Shown: positions 1 to 8,765 of the stretch, piece after piece
Numbering within the stretch: position 1 is the first letter of the stretch
Layout of the letters: each line of letters begins with the position of its first letter
NCBI RefSeq assembly: GCF_003049575.1
Contig: NZ_PYWI01000008.1
Location: 62,001 to 126,000, forward strand
Reading direction: 5' to 3'
Origin: Lysinibacillus parviboronicapiens
Lineage (GTDB): Bacteria; Bacillota; Bacilli; Bacillales_A; Planococcaceae
DNA: 64,000 nt
The notes under the pieces: model-generated
Told to the model about the DNA's origin: nothing
The model's database searches: none
The model's input: only the letters and a program-made list of their open reading frames with translations
Made by a program: the position numbers and the translations under genes

Positions 1-612
1 CAAGCAGAAGAGGAGCTTGCTGCGGCTTTTACTAGCAAAAGACATGCAATGCAGAAGAAGCTAAATGCGTTAGCCTATACCGTCAAACAAATGAGCACAG
101 ATATTCTCAATTTAGAGCAGGGTATACCCATTATGTCTTACCTTGACAAAATTGACGTCCAGCTTGTTGAAACGCAGCCGATGACTCTTCTTTATAGCCG
201 TCAACGAATGACGAGTGCTGACTTTGAGACAGGATATGGGACATATTTTAGCAAGCTCTATGAAAAGATTGCTATCGATAAACTTACCTTGCTTGGGAAG
301 CCAATGACTTTTTATCATAGTCCAGAGTTCAATCCTGTCGGCAATGATACAGAGTTTGCAATCCCAATTAAGGAGGCTGTAACAGGAACGAGAGATGTGC
401 CTGGTACCCTTTGTGCGAAATCGGTTTTAAAGGGGGCATATCCAGAATTGACATCAGTATACGCAAACTTGATGGAATGGCTAGCAAATGAGGGCTATGA
501 ATTGGTGAAATCACCGTATGAAGTGTATATAACCAACCCTAATGAAGTCACTGTTCCTGAGGAGATCATTACCGAGGTGTATTTTCCTGTAAAGAAAATA
601 GCGACAACATAA
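1..612 (+). CDS. MerR-type transcriptional regulator with GyrI-like effector domain (5' partial)
   Basis: The frame is already open at base 1, so the N-terminal part lies outside the window and the first ATG at 49 is internal. The visible start is a charged helix typical of the dimerisation coiled coil of MerR proteins. From about codon 57 (position 169) a GyrI/effector-binding fold follows, beginning at VQLVETQPMTLLYSR and ending at EVYFPVKK, as in multidrug-sensing MerR regulators such as BmrR. The DNA-binding winged helix would be in the missing part, so the family call rests on the C-terminal half. The stop is followed by a beta-lactamase-fold gene 40 bp downstream, probably co-transcribed. 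Confidence 0.75.
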   Translation, partial: QAEEELAAAFTSKRHAMQKKLNALAYTVKQMSTDILNLEQGIPIMSYLDKIDVQLVETQPMTLLYSRQRMTSADFETGYGTYFSKLYEKIAIDKLTLLGKPMTFYHSPEFNPVGNDTEFAIPIKEAVTGTRDVPGTLCAKSVLKGAYPELTSVYANLMEWLANEGYELVKSPYEVYITNPNEVTVPEEIITEVYFPVKKIATT

Positions 613-652
613 AAAATCTATTAAAACCAAAACGTCTTTAGGAGGACTTCTC

Positions 653-1675
653 ATGCAAAAAAATGTTGAGCCAACTACAACATGGCAAGCCGTAGACCCT
701 GAAATGGAGAAAATGGACACGGCAAAGCTTGCAGAGCTTGAACAGAAAATACAATCCGAGTACAGCAATATCAATGGTATGGTTGTGGTAAGAAATGGCA
801 GTATTGCTTATGAAAGATACTATAATGGCTTTGGTCCAGATGACACGTATCATGTGGCATCTGTAACAAAAAGTATCCTATCAGCGCTCATCGGTATTGC
901 TATCCATGCAGGATATATTCACAATGTAGATCAGAAAGTGCTAGATTTTTTCCCGGAATATGTGGCTAATGCTGCTGACAAGCAGAAACATCAAATTACT
1001 ATACGCCACCTTCTGACGATGACTGCGCCCTATCCATTTGAAGACTGGCATGAGCCATTAGATAAGTTGTGTCAACAAGCAGATTGGGTAAAATATACTC
1101 TTGATATGTTAGGTGAACAAGGTAAAATCGGTGTGTTTAAATATGCCACATCAGGAGCACATCTACTTTCAGCGATTATCACACGTAGTACAGGCAAGAA
1201 TGCCCGAGTGTTTGCCAATGAGCATCTATTCAGCGCTATTGGCATGAAAGTAATCCCTCAGTATGCTATGACATCATTTGGCTTTGAAGATTTATTTGGA
1301 CATAATGTAAAAGGCTGGGTGGAAGACCCCAATGGCCATGCCACTGGAGGATGGGGACTTACCCTCAGCGCACGTGATATGGCTCGTTTTGGCACGCTCT
1401 ATTTGAACGGTGGTCAGTGGGACAGTCAACAAATTATTCCGACATCATGGATTAGTGAATCCACTGCGATGAATCCCAATAATTATGGCTATCTCTGGTG
1501 GTTAAGAGAGGAGGACGGTGTTTCTGCCTACTTAGCACTAGGTGATGGTGGCCATGTCATTTGTTGCATCCCAGCAAAAGACTTAGTGATAGCCATCGCC
1601 TCTACCTTCATCATGAATCCCCGTGATAGATGGACACTGATTAAGGAACAGATTCTGCCGGCAGTAATTGATTAA
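653..1675 (+). CDS. Serine hydrolase of the beta-lactamase / penicillin-binding-protein fold
   Basis: 340 residues with a good ribosome site (AGGAGG, 641-646) ahead of the ATG. The class C beta-lactamase/DD-peptidase signature is visible: S-V-T-K at residues 70-73 carries the nucleophilic serine and general-base lysine, Y164-A-T is the second motif, and a late GDGG motif precedes the last strand, where many family members have a K-T-G or H-x-G triad. There is no signal peptide, so the enzyme is probably cytosolic, like 6-aminohexanoate-dimer hydrolases and related esterases. The substrate cannot be told from the sequence. It follows the MerR-type gene by 40 bp, which suggests a sensor/enzyme pair. 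Confidence 0.8.
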   Translation: MQKNVEPTTTWQAVDPEMEKMDTAKLAELEQKIQSEYSNINGMVVVRNGSIAYERYYNGFGPDDTYHVASVTKSILSALIGIAIHAGYIHNVDQKVLDFFPEYVANAADKQKHQITIRHLLTMTAPYPFEDWHEPLDKLCQQADWVKYTLDMLGEQGKIGVFKYATSGAHLLSAIITRSTGKNARVFANEHLFSAIGMKVIPQYAMTSFGFEDLFGHNVKGWVEDPNGHATGGWGLTLSARDMARFGTLYLNGGQWDSQQIIPTSWISESTAMNPNNYGYLWWLREEDGVSAYLALGDGGHVICCIPAKDLVIAIASTFIMNPRDRWTLIKEQILPAVID

Positions 1676-1851
1676 ATATATTTTCTCTAAGTTTGGCAAA
1701 GAGGAGAGTAGAAAAGTAAAAGGTGCCTGTTTAAAAAGTACTGATTTGAGTTTTAGGATTGCCTAACAGATATTAATTGTAAATGTAAGGACAATACTTT
1801 CATGCGGAGTTCGTTATAATGGATACAGTGATTTAGGAAAGGGATGTAAAC

Positions 1852-2979
1852 ATGAAGAAAGTCATTGTTATTGGATCAGGAATTCTTGGGGCATCGACAG
1901 CATACCAGTTAGCCAAGATGGGTGCGGATGTTCTAATTGTAGATCGCAAAGATAAAGGACAGGCTACAGATGCCGCTGCTGGTATTATTTGCCCTTGGTT
2001 ATCACAGCGACGCAATCAAGCTTGGTACCAGTTGGCTAAGGCCGGCGCGCGTTTTTACCCGGGGTTGATTAAAGAGCTCGAAAGGGAGGGCGAAGCAGAA
2101 ACAGGCTATGCTCAAGTTGGTGCAATTAGTATCCATGACGATTTGGAGAAAATAAAAAGGATGGGAGAGCGGGCACAATTACGAAAAGTGGATGCACCGG
2201 AAATCGGTGAAATTACCCAGCTTAATGAAAAAGAAACCCATGAGCGTTTTCCTTTGTTAACAGAAGATTATCATTCTGTTCATATTAGCGGTGCTGCACG
2301 GGTAGATGGTCGTGCGCTACGCGATGCATTGCTTCGATCAGCCCAAAGGAACGGTGCTGTCCTGATAAACGGGGATGCAAGGCTTCAATATCAGTCGAAC
2401 CGAATTACAGGAGTAATCGTCGGTGATACAAGCTTCTCGTCTGACATGGTGGTTGTTTGTGCAGGTGCCTGGGCCAATCAACTGCTGCAGCCATTAGGCA
2501 TTCACTTTAAAGTTAGCTTTCAAAAAGCACAAATTATGCATCTACAAGTACCTGATAGACAAGACACAGGCACTTGGCCTGTAGTCATGCCGCCATCTGA
2601 TCAATACCTGCTTTCTTTTGATAACCAGAAGATTGTTATAGGAGCGACTCACGAAAATGAAATGGAAGGCTACGATACAAGAATCACAGCAGGAGGAATA
2701 CAAGAAATTCTGAATAAAGGGTTAGATATAGCACCTGATTTAGCAAATAGCATTTTTCAGGAGGTAAGAGTTGGTTTTCGTCCTTTTACACCTGGTTTTC
2801 TACCGGTGATAGGGGCTATTCCTGGCTGGGATGGTCTAATAACGGCGAACGGACTAGGTGCGTCCGGATTGACGATGGGCCCCTTTATTGGAGGGCAGCT
2901 AGCAAAGATGGCACTAGGAATAGCTCTGGATATCAATCTAAACGATTATGATATTCGAAAAGCTCTGGATGAAAGTTGA
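1852..2979 (+). CDS. FAD-dependent oxidoreductase of the D-amino acid oxidase (DAO) family
   Basis: 375 residues. The N-terminus VIVIGSGILGASTAYQLAKM is a textbook dinucleotide-binding beta-alpha-beta fold (GxGxxG), followed by an acidic strand end (VDRKD) that should bind the FAD ribose. The C-terminal GFRPFTPGFLPVIGAIPG and GLGASGLTMGP motifs are those of DadA/glycine-oxidase-like enzymes that oxidise the C-N bond of small amino acids. The substrate is not determinable. The ribosome site is GAAAGGGATG and a TATAAT (1815-1820) lies in the 176-bp upstream gap without a convincing -35. It stands alone, with no thi or dad genes nearby, so ThiO is unlikely. Confidence 0.8.
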   Translation: MKKVIVIGSGILGASTAYQLAKMGADVLIVDRKDKGQATDAAAGIICPWLSQRRNQAWYQLAKAGARFYPGLIKELEREGEAETGYAQVGAISIHDDLEKIKRMGERAQLRKVDAPEIGEITQLNEKETHERFPLLTEDYHSVHISGAARVDGRALRDALLRSAQRNGAVLINGDARLQYQSNRITGVIVGDTSFSSDMVVVCAGAWANQLLQPLGIHFKVSFQKAQIMHLQVPDRQDTGTWPVVMPPSDQYLLSFDNQKIVIGATHENEMEGYDTRITAGGIQEILNKGLDIAPDLANSIFQEVRVGFRPFTPGFLPVIGAIPGWDGLITANGLGASGLTMGPFIGGQLAKMALGIALDINLNDYDIRKALDES

Positions 2980-3172
2980 ACTTTTTCAAATTAATTGAAA
3001 AGAGTGATTGAAATACATCTAGCGCTCGGGTAGTGTGAAATCAACTGTGAACAAGCATGGAAATCAACACACAACAATGATATTGCACATATTTTAAATA
3101 CTTAAAAGTCCATAATATCCAAAATTTTCGAAAATATGATAAAATAGTAGCGAGAAAAAGGGGGATGATGGC

Positions 3173-4669
3173 ATGGCCGTTCAACGATTTATAGATTATG
3201 TGAAGAAAATGGAACATTATGAAGAAGCGCTCAGTGTAATTTATTGGGATATGCGCACGGGGGCACCTAAGAAGGGACTCGCTCAGCGCTCAGAAGTGAT
3301 TGGGACGCTATCAGCCTCACTATTTGACATGCAAACGAGTGAAGAATTAGGGGAGTTACTTACGGTACTTGAAGCGCAGAAGGAAGAGCTGGATTATGTC
3401 ACACTGCGCTTAGTCGAGGAAGTGCGCAAAAACTACGACAATAATAAAAAAATTCCAGCGCATGAGTACAAGGAATTTGTAATCTTGCAATCGAAAGCAG
3501 AAGCCGTTTGGGAAGAGGCAAAAGCAGAAAATAATTTTGCGCTATTTTTACCATACCTCGAAGAAATCATTGCTTGGCAAAAGAAATTTATCGGTTATTG
3601 GGGCATGAAAAACGGCTCTCCATACAACACATTACTGGACCAATATGAGCCAGAAATGACGACGGAAATTTTAGACCGCGTTTTTGGCGAGTTACGTACA
3701 ACGATTGTGTCACTGGTACAAAAAATTGCTGCATCATCAAATAAACCAGATACCAGCGTTTTATTTAAGCATTTCCCGCGAGAGGAACAACGAGCGCTGT
3801 CACTAGAAATTTTAGCGCAACTTGGCTATGATTTTGATGCGGGTCGCTTAGACGAAAGTGTCCATCCATTTATGATCGGTTTAAATCATGGGGATAACCG
3901 GATTACTACGAAATATGATGAAGCGGATTTCCGTTCGGCGATATTTGGTACAATTCATGAGTGTGGACATGCCATGTATGAACAAAATATTGACGCCAAG
4001 CTTGATGGTTTACCATTAGCACAAGGCACATCAATGGGCATACACGAATCCCAATCATTGTTTTATGAAAACTTTGTCGGTCGAAACGAAAAATTCTGGG
4101 AGCATAATTATGAGCGTCTGCAAAAGTATTCGCCCGCACAATTTGGTGAAGTTGCATTAGCCGATTTCTTACGTGCCATTAATATGGTGGAACCGTCACT
4201 TATCCGTATTGAAGCAGATGAGCTAACGTATGCGCTGCATATTATGATTCGTTATGAGATTGAGCGCGACTTGTTCAATGGTGATTTACAAGCAAAAGAT
4301 TTACCGCAAGTATGGAATGCTAAGTACGAGGAATACTTAGGTATTCGACCTGAGACAGATGCACAAGGGGTACTGCAAGATATGCACTGGTCAGGTGGCA
4401 TGTTTGGTTATTTCCCATCTTATGCTTTAGGTCTGATCTATGCGGCACAGTGGAAGCATGCGATGGACAAGGATATTCCAAACTTTGATGACCTGCTAGC
4501 AAATGGCGAGCTACTGCCTATTCGTGAATGGCTAAGCGATAAGGTGCATCAATATGGTGCATTGAAAAAACCTTTCGAGCTGCTCCAAGCGGCGACAGGG
4601 GAAGGCTTGAATGGCCACTATCTAGCAAACTATTTACAAGACAAATATACAAAACTGTATCAGCTATAA
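3173..4669 (+). CDS. Carboxypeptidase Taq / M32 family metallocarboxypeptidase
   Basis: 498 residues, the usual length for M32. Zinc ligands lie in H262-E-C-G-H266 (HExxH), with the family-specific HPF at 231-233 and D241-N-R-I-T245 (DxRxT) just before it. M32 enzymes remove C-terminal residues from peptides in the cytoplasm. No signal peptide is present, in agreement. The ATG follows a GGGGGATGATGGC ribosome site. It is monocistronic and ends two bases before a terminator hairpin. It may feed amino acid recycling together with the peptide-uptake cluster further downstream, but nothing links them directly. Confidence 0.93.
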   Translation: MAVQRFIDYVKKMEHYEEALSVIYWDMRTGAPKKGLAQRSEVIGTLSASLFDMQTSEELGELLTVLEAQKEELDYVTLRLVEEVRKNYDNNKKIPAHEYKEFVILQSKAEAVWEEAKAENNFALFLPYLEEIIAWQKKFIGYWGMKNGSPYNTLLDQYEPEMTTEILDRVFGELRTTIVSLVQKIAASSNKPDTSVLFKHFPREEQRALSLEILAQLGYDFDAGRLDESVHPFMIGLNHGDNRITTKYDEADFRSAIFGTIHECGHAMYEQNIDAKLDGLPLAQGTSMGIHESQSLFYENFVGRNEKFWEHNYERLQKYSPAQFGEVALADFLRAINMVEPSLIRIEADELTYALHIMIRYEIERDLFNGDLQAKDLPQVWNAKYEEYLGIRPETDAQGVLQDMHWSGGMFGYFPSYALGLIYAAQWKHAMDKDIPNFDDLLANGELLPIREWLSDKVHQYGALKKPFELLQAATGEGLNGHYLANYLQDKYTKLYQL

Positions 4670-4670
4670 A

Positions 4671-4702
4671 AAAGTGATATCTCTATTACGGAGAAATCGC
4701 TT
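4671..4702 (+). terminator. Intrinsic terminator copy A, after the M32 gene
   Basis: Imperfect hairpin: AAGTGATATCTC pairs with GAGAAATCGCTT (11 of 12 pairs) around a short ATTACG-type loop. It starts just after the M32 stop codon. The same 33-nt hairpin occurs again at 5193-5225 with 29 of 33 identities. Confidence 0.6.
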
Positions 4703-4714
4703 CAGTTTGACGAT

Positions 4715-4752
4715 AAAAGGCATTCAGAATGATGATATTCTGAATGCCTTTT
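4715..4752. terminator. Perfect 16-bp hairpin, probably a bidirectional terminator
   Basis: AAAAGGCATTCAGAAT (4715-4730) is the exact reverse complement of 4737-4752, with a 6-nt GATGAT loop. The A-run on the left and T-run on the right let it work in both directions. It is the most stable hairpin in the convergent gap between the M32 gene and the oxidase operon. Confidence 0.8.
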
Positions 4753-4821
4753 CCATTGCGCTTAAAATTCCACGAACTACTACGAATTCAACTATTATGC
4801 CATTTCTGGACTTCGCTATAT

Positions 4822-4887
4822 TCAGTTAGCAAGTTTCTTCAAAGTCATTGCAGCAAAAGTAAGTATTATCTGCATGACCAGCTTTGA
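4822..4887 (-). pseudogene. C-terminal scrap of an IS1182-like transposase
   Basis: Read on the minus strand, this stretch gives SKLVMQIILTFAAMTLKKLA then N and a stop (TGA at 4822-4824). It resembles, from memory, the extreme C-terminus of IS1182/IS5-type transposases. The minus-strand sequence further upstream (to about 4985) looks like degraded coding sequence rich in Lys and Ile but is not in one clean frame. No terminal inverted repeats are seen, so this is a relic rather than an element. The family assignment rests on about 20 residues. Confidence 0.45.
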
Positions 4888-5028
4888 GGGTTATCCAATG
4901 CTTCTTTTGCAATGTATAAAACACAATCCAGCGTTTTCTTAGCGATGCGCTTAAATTTGTTTATTATTTTGACGATGTTCATGATTTAAATTTTCAGTCA
5001 TCCTATCCATCACCTTTAAATTATAGCT

Positions 5029-5160
5029 GACGCCATTCGCCTTTCGCTACAGAGCAAAGTTTCCAGCGAGAATCGCAAGAGCTAAAGGCTTCGAGAGGAT
5101 ATAGCAACGAGGAGACTGAAGCCATGCCTATGAAAAGCGTCCGCCGTAGCGGAAATCAAC
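5029..5160. repeat. Structured intergenic repeat-like element
   Basis: A GC-richer block in an AT-rich gap. Its ends pair (TTTCGCTAC near 5042 with GTAGCGGAAA at 5146-5155). It contains phrases such as GAAAAGCGTCCGCCGTAGCG, which I recall from intergenic repeats of Lysinibacillus and relatives. Only one copy lies in this window, so repeat status is from memory and not shown here. No open frame of note. Confidence 0.4.
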
Positions 5161-5192
5161 GGGTTCATCTAGATACTTCTATTTTAAAAGAA

Positions 5193-5225
5193 AAAGCGAT
5201 TTCTCTATTACAGAGAAATCGCTTT
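5193..5225 (-). terminator. Intrinsic terminator copy B, end of the oxidase operon
   Basis: Perfect 14-bp stem (5193-5206 with 5212-5225), loop ATTAC. On the minus strand it is followed by a T-rich tract (TTCTTTTAAAAT) and sits 27 bp past the stop of the oxidase subunit I gene. Near-duplicate of the hairpin at 4671-4702. Confidence 0.85.
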
Positions 5226-5251
5226 AATAAAGAAGATGCGGGATGCATGAG

Positions 5252-6913
5252 TTACCAAAGTTTATAGCCTTTTGAGCCAGGAGGTGAGTTGGAAATAATA
5301 TCAATCAGTGGAACAGTGTAAGCAAATAATATTAATGCGACTAAAATAACAACCCATAGTTTAAAGTTTTCTAAAATGGCTGGTGTTTTGCCACTGTGTT
5401 CATGTACGTCACTTACTGGGAACTCTTCGTCACCTTTTGGTGCGAACCATGCTAGTTTTACAACGATATACATAATTACTAGGATGGCGATGAACAAAAT
5501 TGTACCACCAACTGCTTGTGCAATTTGATATGGAATCCAATCATATGCTTGTTGGGCGCCACCGTACTCAGAGTAATCTGAACGACGAGGTGCACCGATA
5601 AGACCTGCGATATGCATAGCAGAAGACATGATTGTCATACCAACTGCCCATAAAATCCCTGCGAAGTTACCAAGATTGTTTAATGATTTTGTGAGCGTAC
5701 GACCTGTTAAATGCGGAATTAACCAGAATGCCGCACCGAAGTAAGTTAACACGACAGCCGTAGCGATTGTTAAATGGAAATGTCCCGTTACCCAAATGGT
5801 GTTATGGATTAATTGGTTCATTTGATAAGAAGCATTGACGATCCCGCCAGCACCACCAGGAATGAACGACACCATACCGATGAAAGGTACAAAGAAACGT
5901 ACATCAGTCCACGGTAATTTTTTGAACCAACCGAAGAGACCTTTTCCACCTAATTCACGTCCACGTAATTCAAACATAGCGAACATGGAGAAGGCTGTCA
6001 TTAAGGATGGCACAATAACGGCAAATGTTAAAACAACTTGAATGAATTTCCATGTACCATCAATACCTGGTTCAGTTAATTGGTGATGAATCCCAACAGG
6101 TACAGAGAATAATAAGAAAAGAATAAATGCCAGTCTAGCTAGAGAATCAGAGAAAATTTTCCCGCCAATAATCTTTGGAATCATTGTATACCAAACCATA
6201 TAAGCTGGTAATAACCAGAAGTATACAAGGGCATGCCCGAAATACCAGAATAATGTACGAGATAAGGCTACATCAACACGTTCGATGAAACCTAATGACC
6301 AAGGCAGTAGCTGGAATAATACAGAAACGGCTACACCTAGCGTGGCAACAAACCACATCAGATTGTTAACAACAACCATAAATGATAGTAGGGGACTCGG
6401 TTGCCCACTTGCTTTATTTTCTTTACGCCATTGTGCATAACGTAAAATTTGACCTGCACCGCCAACCCAAGAACCTACAACGACTAAGGTTAAGCCTAAG
6501 TAGAAAATCCAGTGTGCTTGAAGAGGAGCATAGAACGTATAGAGAACGGTTGCTTTATTGAGTAACACCATAGTTGCTGCCGCAGCTGTACCAATCGTCA
6601 TTAACCAGAAACCAATCCAGCCAAGACGACGTTGAGCAGCTGAGAACGTGCCAGAAGTACGGCTTACACTGGCTATTTGGAAACCAAAAATAAAGTACGT
6701 TGTTAAAATAAGACCGAGTAACACACCGTGTACTGTTAAAACTTGATAATAACCAATACCTGCTGGTAACGTGAATTGTCCAGAGCGTACAAACACTTGT
6801 AATAAACCTGCAAGGCCACCTAATAATAATGCGATAAATGCGACATAAATATGCGCCATTGCAAGCTTCGCGTCACGACGATCCACCTTTGTCAAATTAT
6901 TATTCAGACTCAT
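5252..6913 (-). CDS. cbaA: b(o/a)3-type cytochrome oxidase subunit I
   Basis: 553 residues with about 12-13 membrane segments. This is the haem-copper oxidase catalytic subunit, type B: it reduces O2 to water and pumps protons in the cytoplasmic membrane. The CuB/haem signature GHALVYFWLLPAY matches the ba3 form rather than the A-type GHPEVY. IHHQ supplies the two other CuB histidines and GHFHL the haem ligands. The start overlaps the end of the subunit II gene by 14 bp, indicating translational coupling. Subunits IIA, II and I are in the order known for Thermus ba3 oxidase. It ends in a strong hairpin terminator. Confidence 0.95.
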   Translation of the reverse strand: MSLNNNLTKVDRRDAKLAMAHIYVAFIALLLGGLAGLLQVFVRSGQFTLPAGIGYYQVLTVHGVLLGLILTTYFIFGFQIASVSRTSGTFSAAQRRLGWIGFWLMTIGTAAAATMVLLNKATVLYTFYAPLQAHWIFYLGLTLVVVGSWVGGAGQILRYAQWRKENKASGQPSPLLSFMVVVNNLMWFVATLGVAVSVLFQLLPWSLGFIERVDVALSRTLFWYFGHALVYFWLLPAYMVWYTMIPKIIGGKIFSDSLARLAFILFLLFSVPVGIHHQLTEPGIDGTWKFIQVVLTFAVIVPSLMTAFSMFAMFELRGRELGGKGLFGWFKKLPWTDVRFFVPFIGMVSFIPGGAGGIVNASYQMNQLIHNTIWVTGHFHLTIATAVVLTYFGAAFWLIPHLTGRTLTKSLNNLGNFAGILWAVGMTIMSSAMHIAGLIGAPRRSDYSEYGGAQQAYDWIPYQIAQAVGGTILFIAILVIMYIVVKLAWFAPKGDEEFPVSDVHEHSGKTPAILENFKLWVVILVALILFAYTVPLIDIISNSPPGSKGYKLW

Positions 6914-7391
6914 TTGGATCCACCACCTTTAGCATAGAGTGCATCATCGTATGTCCTGTACCGCAGTACTCGTTACAGACGATTAAAAACTCTCCTACTT
7001 TATTTACTTCTGTCACATATTCGGAAATATACCCAGGTTCAAGCATCATATTAATATTTGTGCCGGCAACCTCAAAGCCGTGCATTACATCTTCACTTGT
7101 ACCGATAAACTTCACTTTTGCCCCAAGTGGAACTTCGATTTCAGGGGGATTGTAATAGAACGCAGAAGCTAAAACAACGACTTCATAATCCCAATCCTTG
7201 CCCTCTACTTTATGGACACCAGGGTTATCAAATGGTGCAATTTCTTTTGCTTTCTCGTAATCTAGTGTTTTTTTACCGTTGTTCGGATGTGAGCCTTGAT
7301 GGAATGCACCAATGCCGAGAATAACGAGAAATGCCACTAAAGTAGTGACGCCAAACACTAGCCAATATTTCTCATACTTATGTAAGTGCAT
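6900..7391 (-). CDS. cbaB: b(o/a)3-type cytochrome oxidase subunit II (CuA subunit)
   Basis: 163 residues: one N-terminal membrane helix (about residues 10-30), then a periplasm-side cupredoxin domain. The CuA ligands are visible as H in VMHGFEV and the C-terminal cluster CNEYCGTGHTMMHSM (two Cys, His and Met). It accepts electrons from cytochrome c and passes them to subunit I. The short length and single helix are characteristic of B-type oxidases; A-type subunit II has two helices. It overlaps cbaA and follows cbaD by 166 bp. Confidence 0.95.
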   Translation of the reverse strand: MHLHKYEKYWLVFGVTTLVAFLVILGIGAFHQGSHPNNGKKTLDYEKAKEIAPFDNPGVHKVEGKDWDYEVVVLASAFYYNPPEIEVPLGAKVKFIGTSEDVMHGFEVAGTNINMMLEPGYISEYVTEVNKVGEFLIVCNEYCGTGHTMMHSMLKVVDPNESE

Positions 7392-7557
7392 ATATCTCTG
7401 TCCCTTCTTTCTAAAATTAATGACATCTTGCTGAAATGTTCATCCCGCTGCTTGGCATTGGGCTAAACGCATAGGTAAATATTTACAGACTTTAACGTGA
7501 ATTAACTGCTTTTGTCATACTGAACACCGAATGAAAAAGGTAATTTACGGTGATAAG

Positions 7558-7680
7558 TTAAAAGCGGCCGATGAATAAATTGAAGCAGTATACCCACAGT
7601 AAAATAATAATGATGCCGACTCCAAATACTGCATAGAGTGAACCTTTAAGATTATCTTCTGACTTCTTTTTATTTGCCAT
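7558..7680 (-). CDS. cbaD: Cytochrome oxidase subunit IIA-like single-helix protein
   Basis: Short gene of 40 residues: MANKKKSEDNLKGSLYAVFG followed by a hydrophobic helix ending in FIGRF. AGGAGG lies 8 bp before the ATG. A charged N-terminus and one helix are what the subunit IIA (CbaD) family looks like. Its place directly upstream of subunits II and I matches the cbaD-cbaB-cbaA order. In ba3 oxidase this helix fills the position of the first helix missing from subunit II. The assignment rests on context and topology, as the sequence family is weakly conserved. Confidence 0.85.
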   Translation of the reverse strand: MANKKKSEDNLKGSLYAVFGVGIIIILLWVYCFNLFIGRF

Positions 7681-7754
7681 TGTTGCTCCCTCCTACGCTT
7701 TCTTAGTGGACTTTCTTAATGTCATCATATAGAAATTTATGTCGATTTGATGTG

Positions 7755-7786
7755 AAAAAAATCACACTTTCTCGGTCAAAGTGTGA
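7755..7786 (-). terminator. Terminator or leader attenuator upstream of the oxidase operon
   Basis: TCACACTTT (7762-7770) and AAAGTGTGA (7778-7786) form a perfect 9-bp stem. On the minus strand seven T residues follow directly. No minus-strand gene lies between this hairpin and the cheX terminator, so it either ends a short RNA or sits in the leader of cbaD as an attenuator. Confidence 0.65.
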
Positions 7787-7981
7787 AAAAAATGTGAAAT
7801 ATAGAGCGAAAACAAAAGAAGGTATCTTACGAATAGGTAAAAAGACAGTTTAGTAGTCATTCGCTCAAAGGTGTCAATCAAAAAAATAAATAAACGTTCT
7901 GAGCATTGAGACCTAATCTTGTAGTTCGACGATTGATAGCTTTGAGATGGATGTGCGTGGTCGTTCAGCAGTAGTTTGCAC

Positions 7982-8033
7982 AAAAATAAGAGGGCAACCC
8001 CTAAGTGATGTATGTATCACTAGGGGCTGCCCT
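7982..8033 (-). terminator. Intrinsic terminator of the cheX gene
   Basis: Long stem (about 18 pairs, 7991-8009 with 8016-8033). The one mismatch on the plus strand becomes a G-U pair on the minus strand, and the T-run (CTTATTTTTG) follows on the minus strand. It therefore serves the minus-strand gene at 8120-8581. Confidence 0.85.
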
Positions 8034-8119
8034 CCTATTTAGCGAATGCCAAATTTTATGCATAAATGTTTGATGCGATGGCATAAGATGTATCGTTTGC
8101 AAGATCAGAATCTAGTTAG

Positions 8120-8581
8120 TTATGCTTCTTCTTCAATGGTTAATAGAACCGTTAGTGCACCAATGTCTGGAATCGTAACAGGGAGGACAAAGGCTTTCTC
8201 AAACCCATATAACTTCGTGTTTCCCACCATTACAGTTGGTGGCGTAATATCAATTTCAAGGTTTTGTTGTCCGACAGCCGTACATAAGTTACCTGCAATC
8301 ATGTTTCCGAATTCACCTGTAAAGGATTCTAACATTTCTCCTTCAAGAGGCATACCAAACATCGTGTTGCCAATGCCACTGAATATTTCAGGAGAGGAAT
8401 CGATAATAACACGGCCCTTTAAATCTCCAATAAGCCCAATTAATACGCCCATTTGTTGCTGTTGAAAAGGTTCAGAAATAATACTTGGCGATTTCACCTG
8501 GATGTCCATGGGTAGTATCGATTTTAATGCATGGATTGTCCCGTTTAAAATAGTTTGAAAGTACTTCGAATTACTCATCAT
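8120..8581 (-). CDS. CheX-type chemotaxis phosphatase
   Basis: 153 residues. The CheC/CheX/FliY active-site motif E-x-x-N is visible in GEFGNMIAGN, in the family's usual position at the start of the long helix. CheX dephosphorylates CheY-P to end the motility signal. Only one E-x-x-N helix is present, as in CheX rather than the two of CheC. The ATG-ATG start follows AAAGGATGCGGT. A 9-bp inverted repeat (8609-8617/8628-8636) lies in the upstream region. It is alone, away from the main che/fli cluster. Two chemoreceptor genes later in this window are both disrupted. Confidence 0.8.
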   Translation of the reverse strand: MMSNSKYFQTILNGTIHALKSILPMDIQVKSPSIISEPFQQQQMGVLIGLIGDLKGRVIIDSSPEIFSGIGNTMFGMPLEGEMLESFTGEFGNMIAGNLCTAVGQQNLEIDITPPTVMVGNTKLYGFEKAFVLPVTIPDIGALTVLLTIEEEA

Positions 8582-8646
8582 TACCGCATCCTTTTTCCGA
8601 CTTTTCTACATCTTACCATGTTAAAAGGGTAAGATGAAAGTATGTC

Positions 8647-8695
8647 TTGACGAAATAGGCTGAAATTTATATTATATTAGTGAGAATGATTTTCA
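8647..8695 (+). promoter_or_regulatory. Sigma-A promoter with Fur-box-like operator
   Basis: TTGACG (8647-8652), 17 bp, then TATTAT (8670-8675) is a good promoter. TGAGAATGATTTTCA (8681-8695) differs from the 7-1-7 Fur box TGATAATNATTATCA at only two positions and covers the expected transcription start. The next gene is the 29-residue membrane microprotein. Confidence 0.6.
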
Positions 8696-8765
8696 AATTC
8701 AATAAGATAGTGCAAAAGTTTTCGTTTTTAAGTTGAAGTATCTATAAGAAAAGGAGCGGTCAGCA

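Noticed and set aside
7762-7983. Minus-strand frame of 73 codons between cheX and the oxidase operon
   Set aside because: TTG start without a ribosome site, and it ends exactly in a terminator stem. The region is better read as leader or small RNA.
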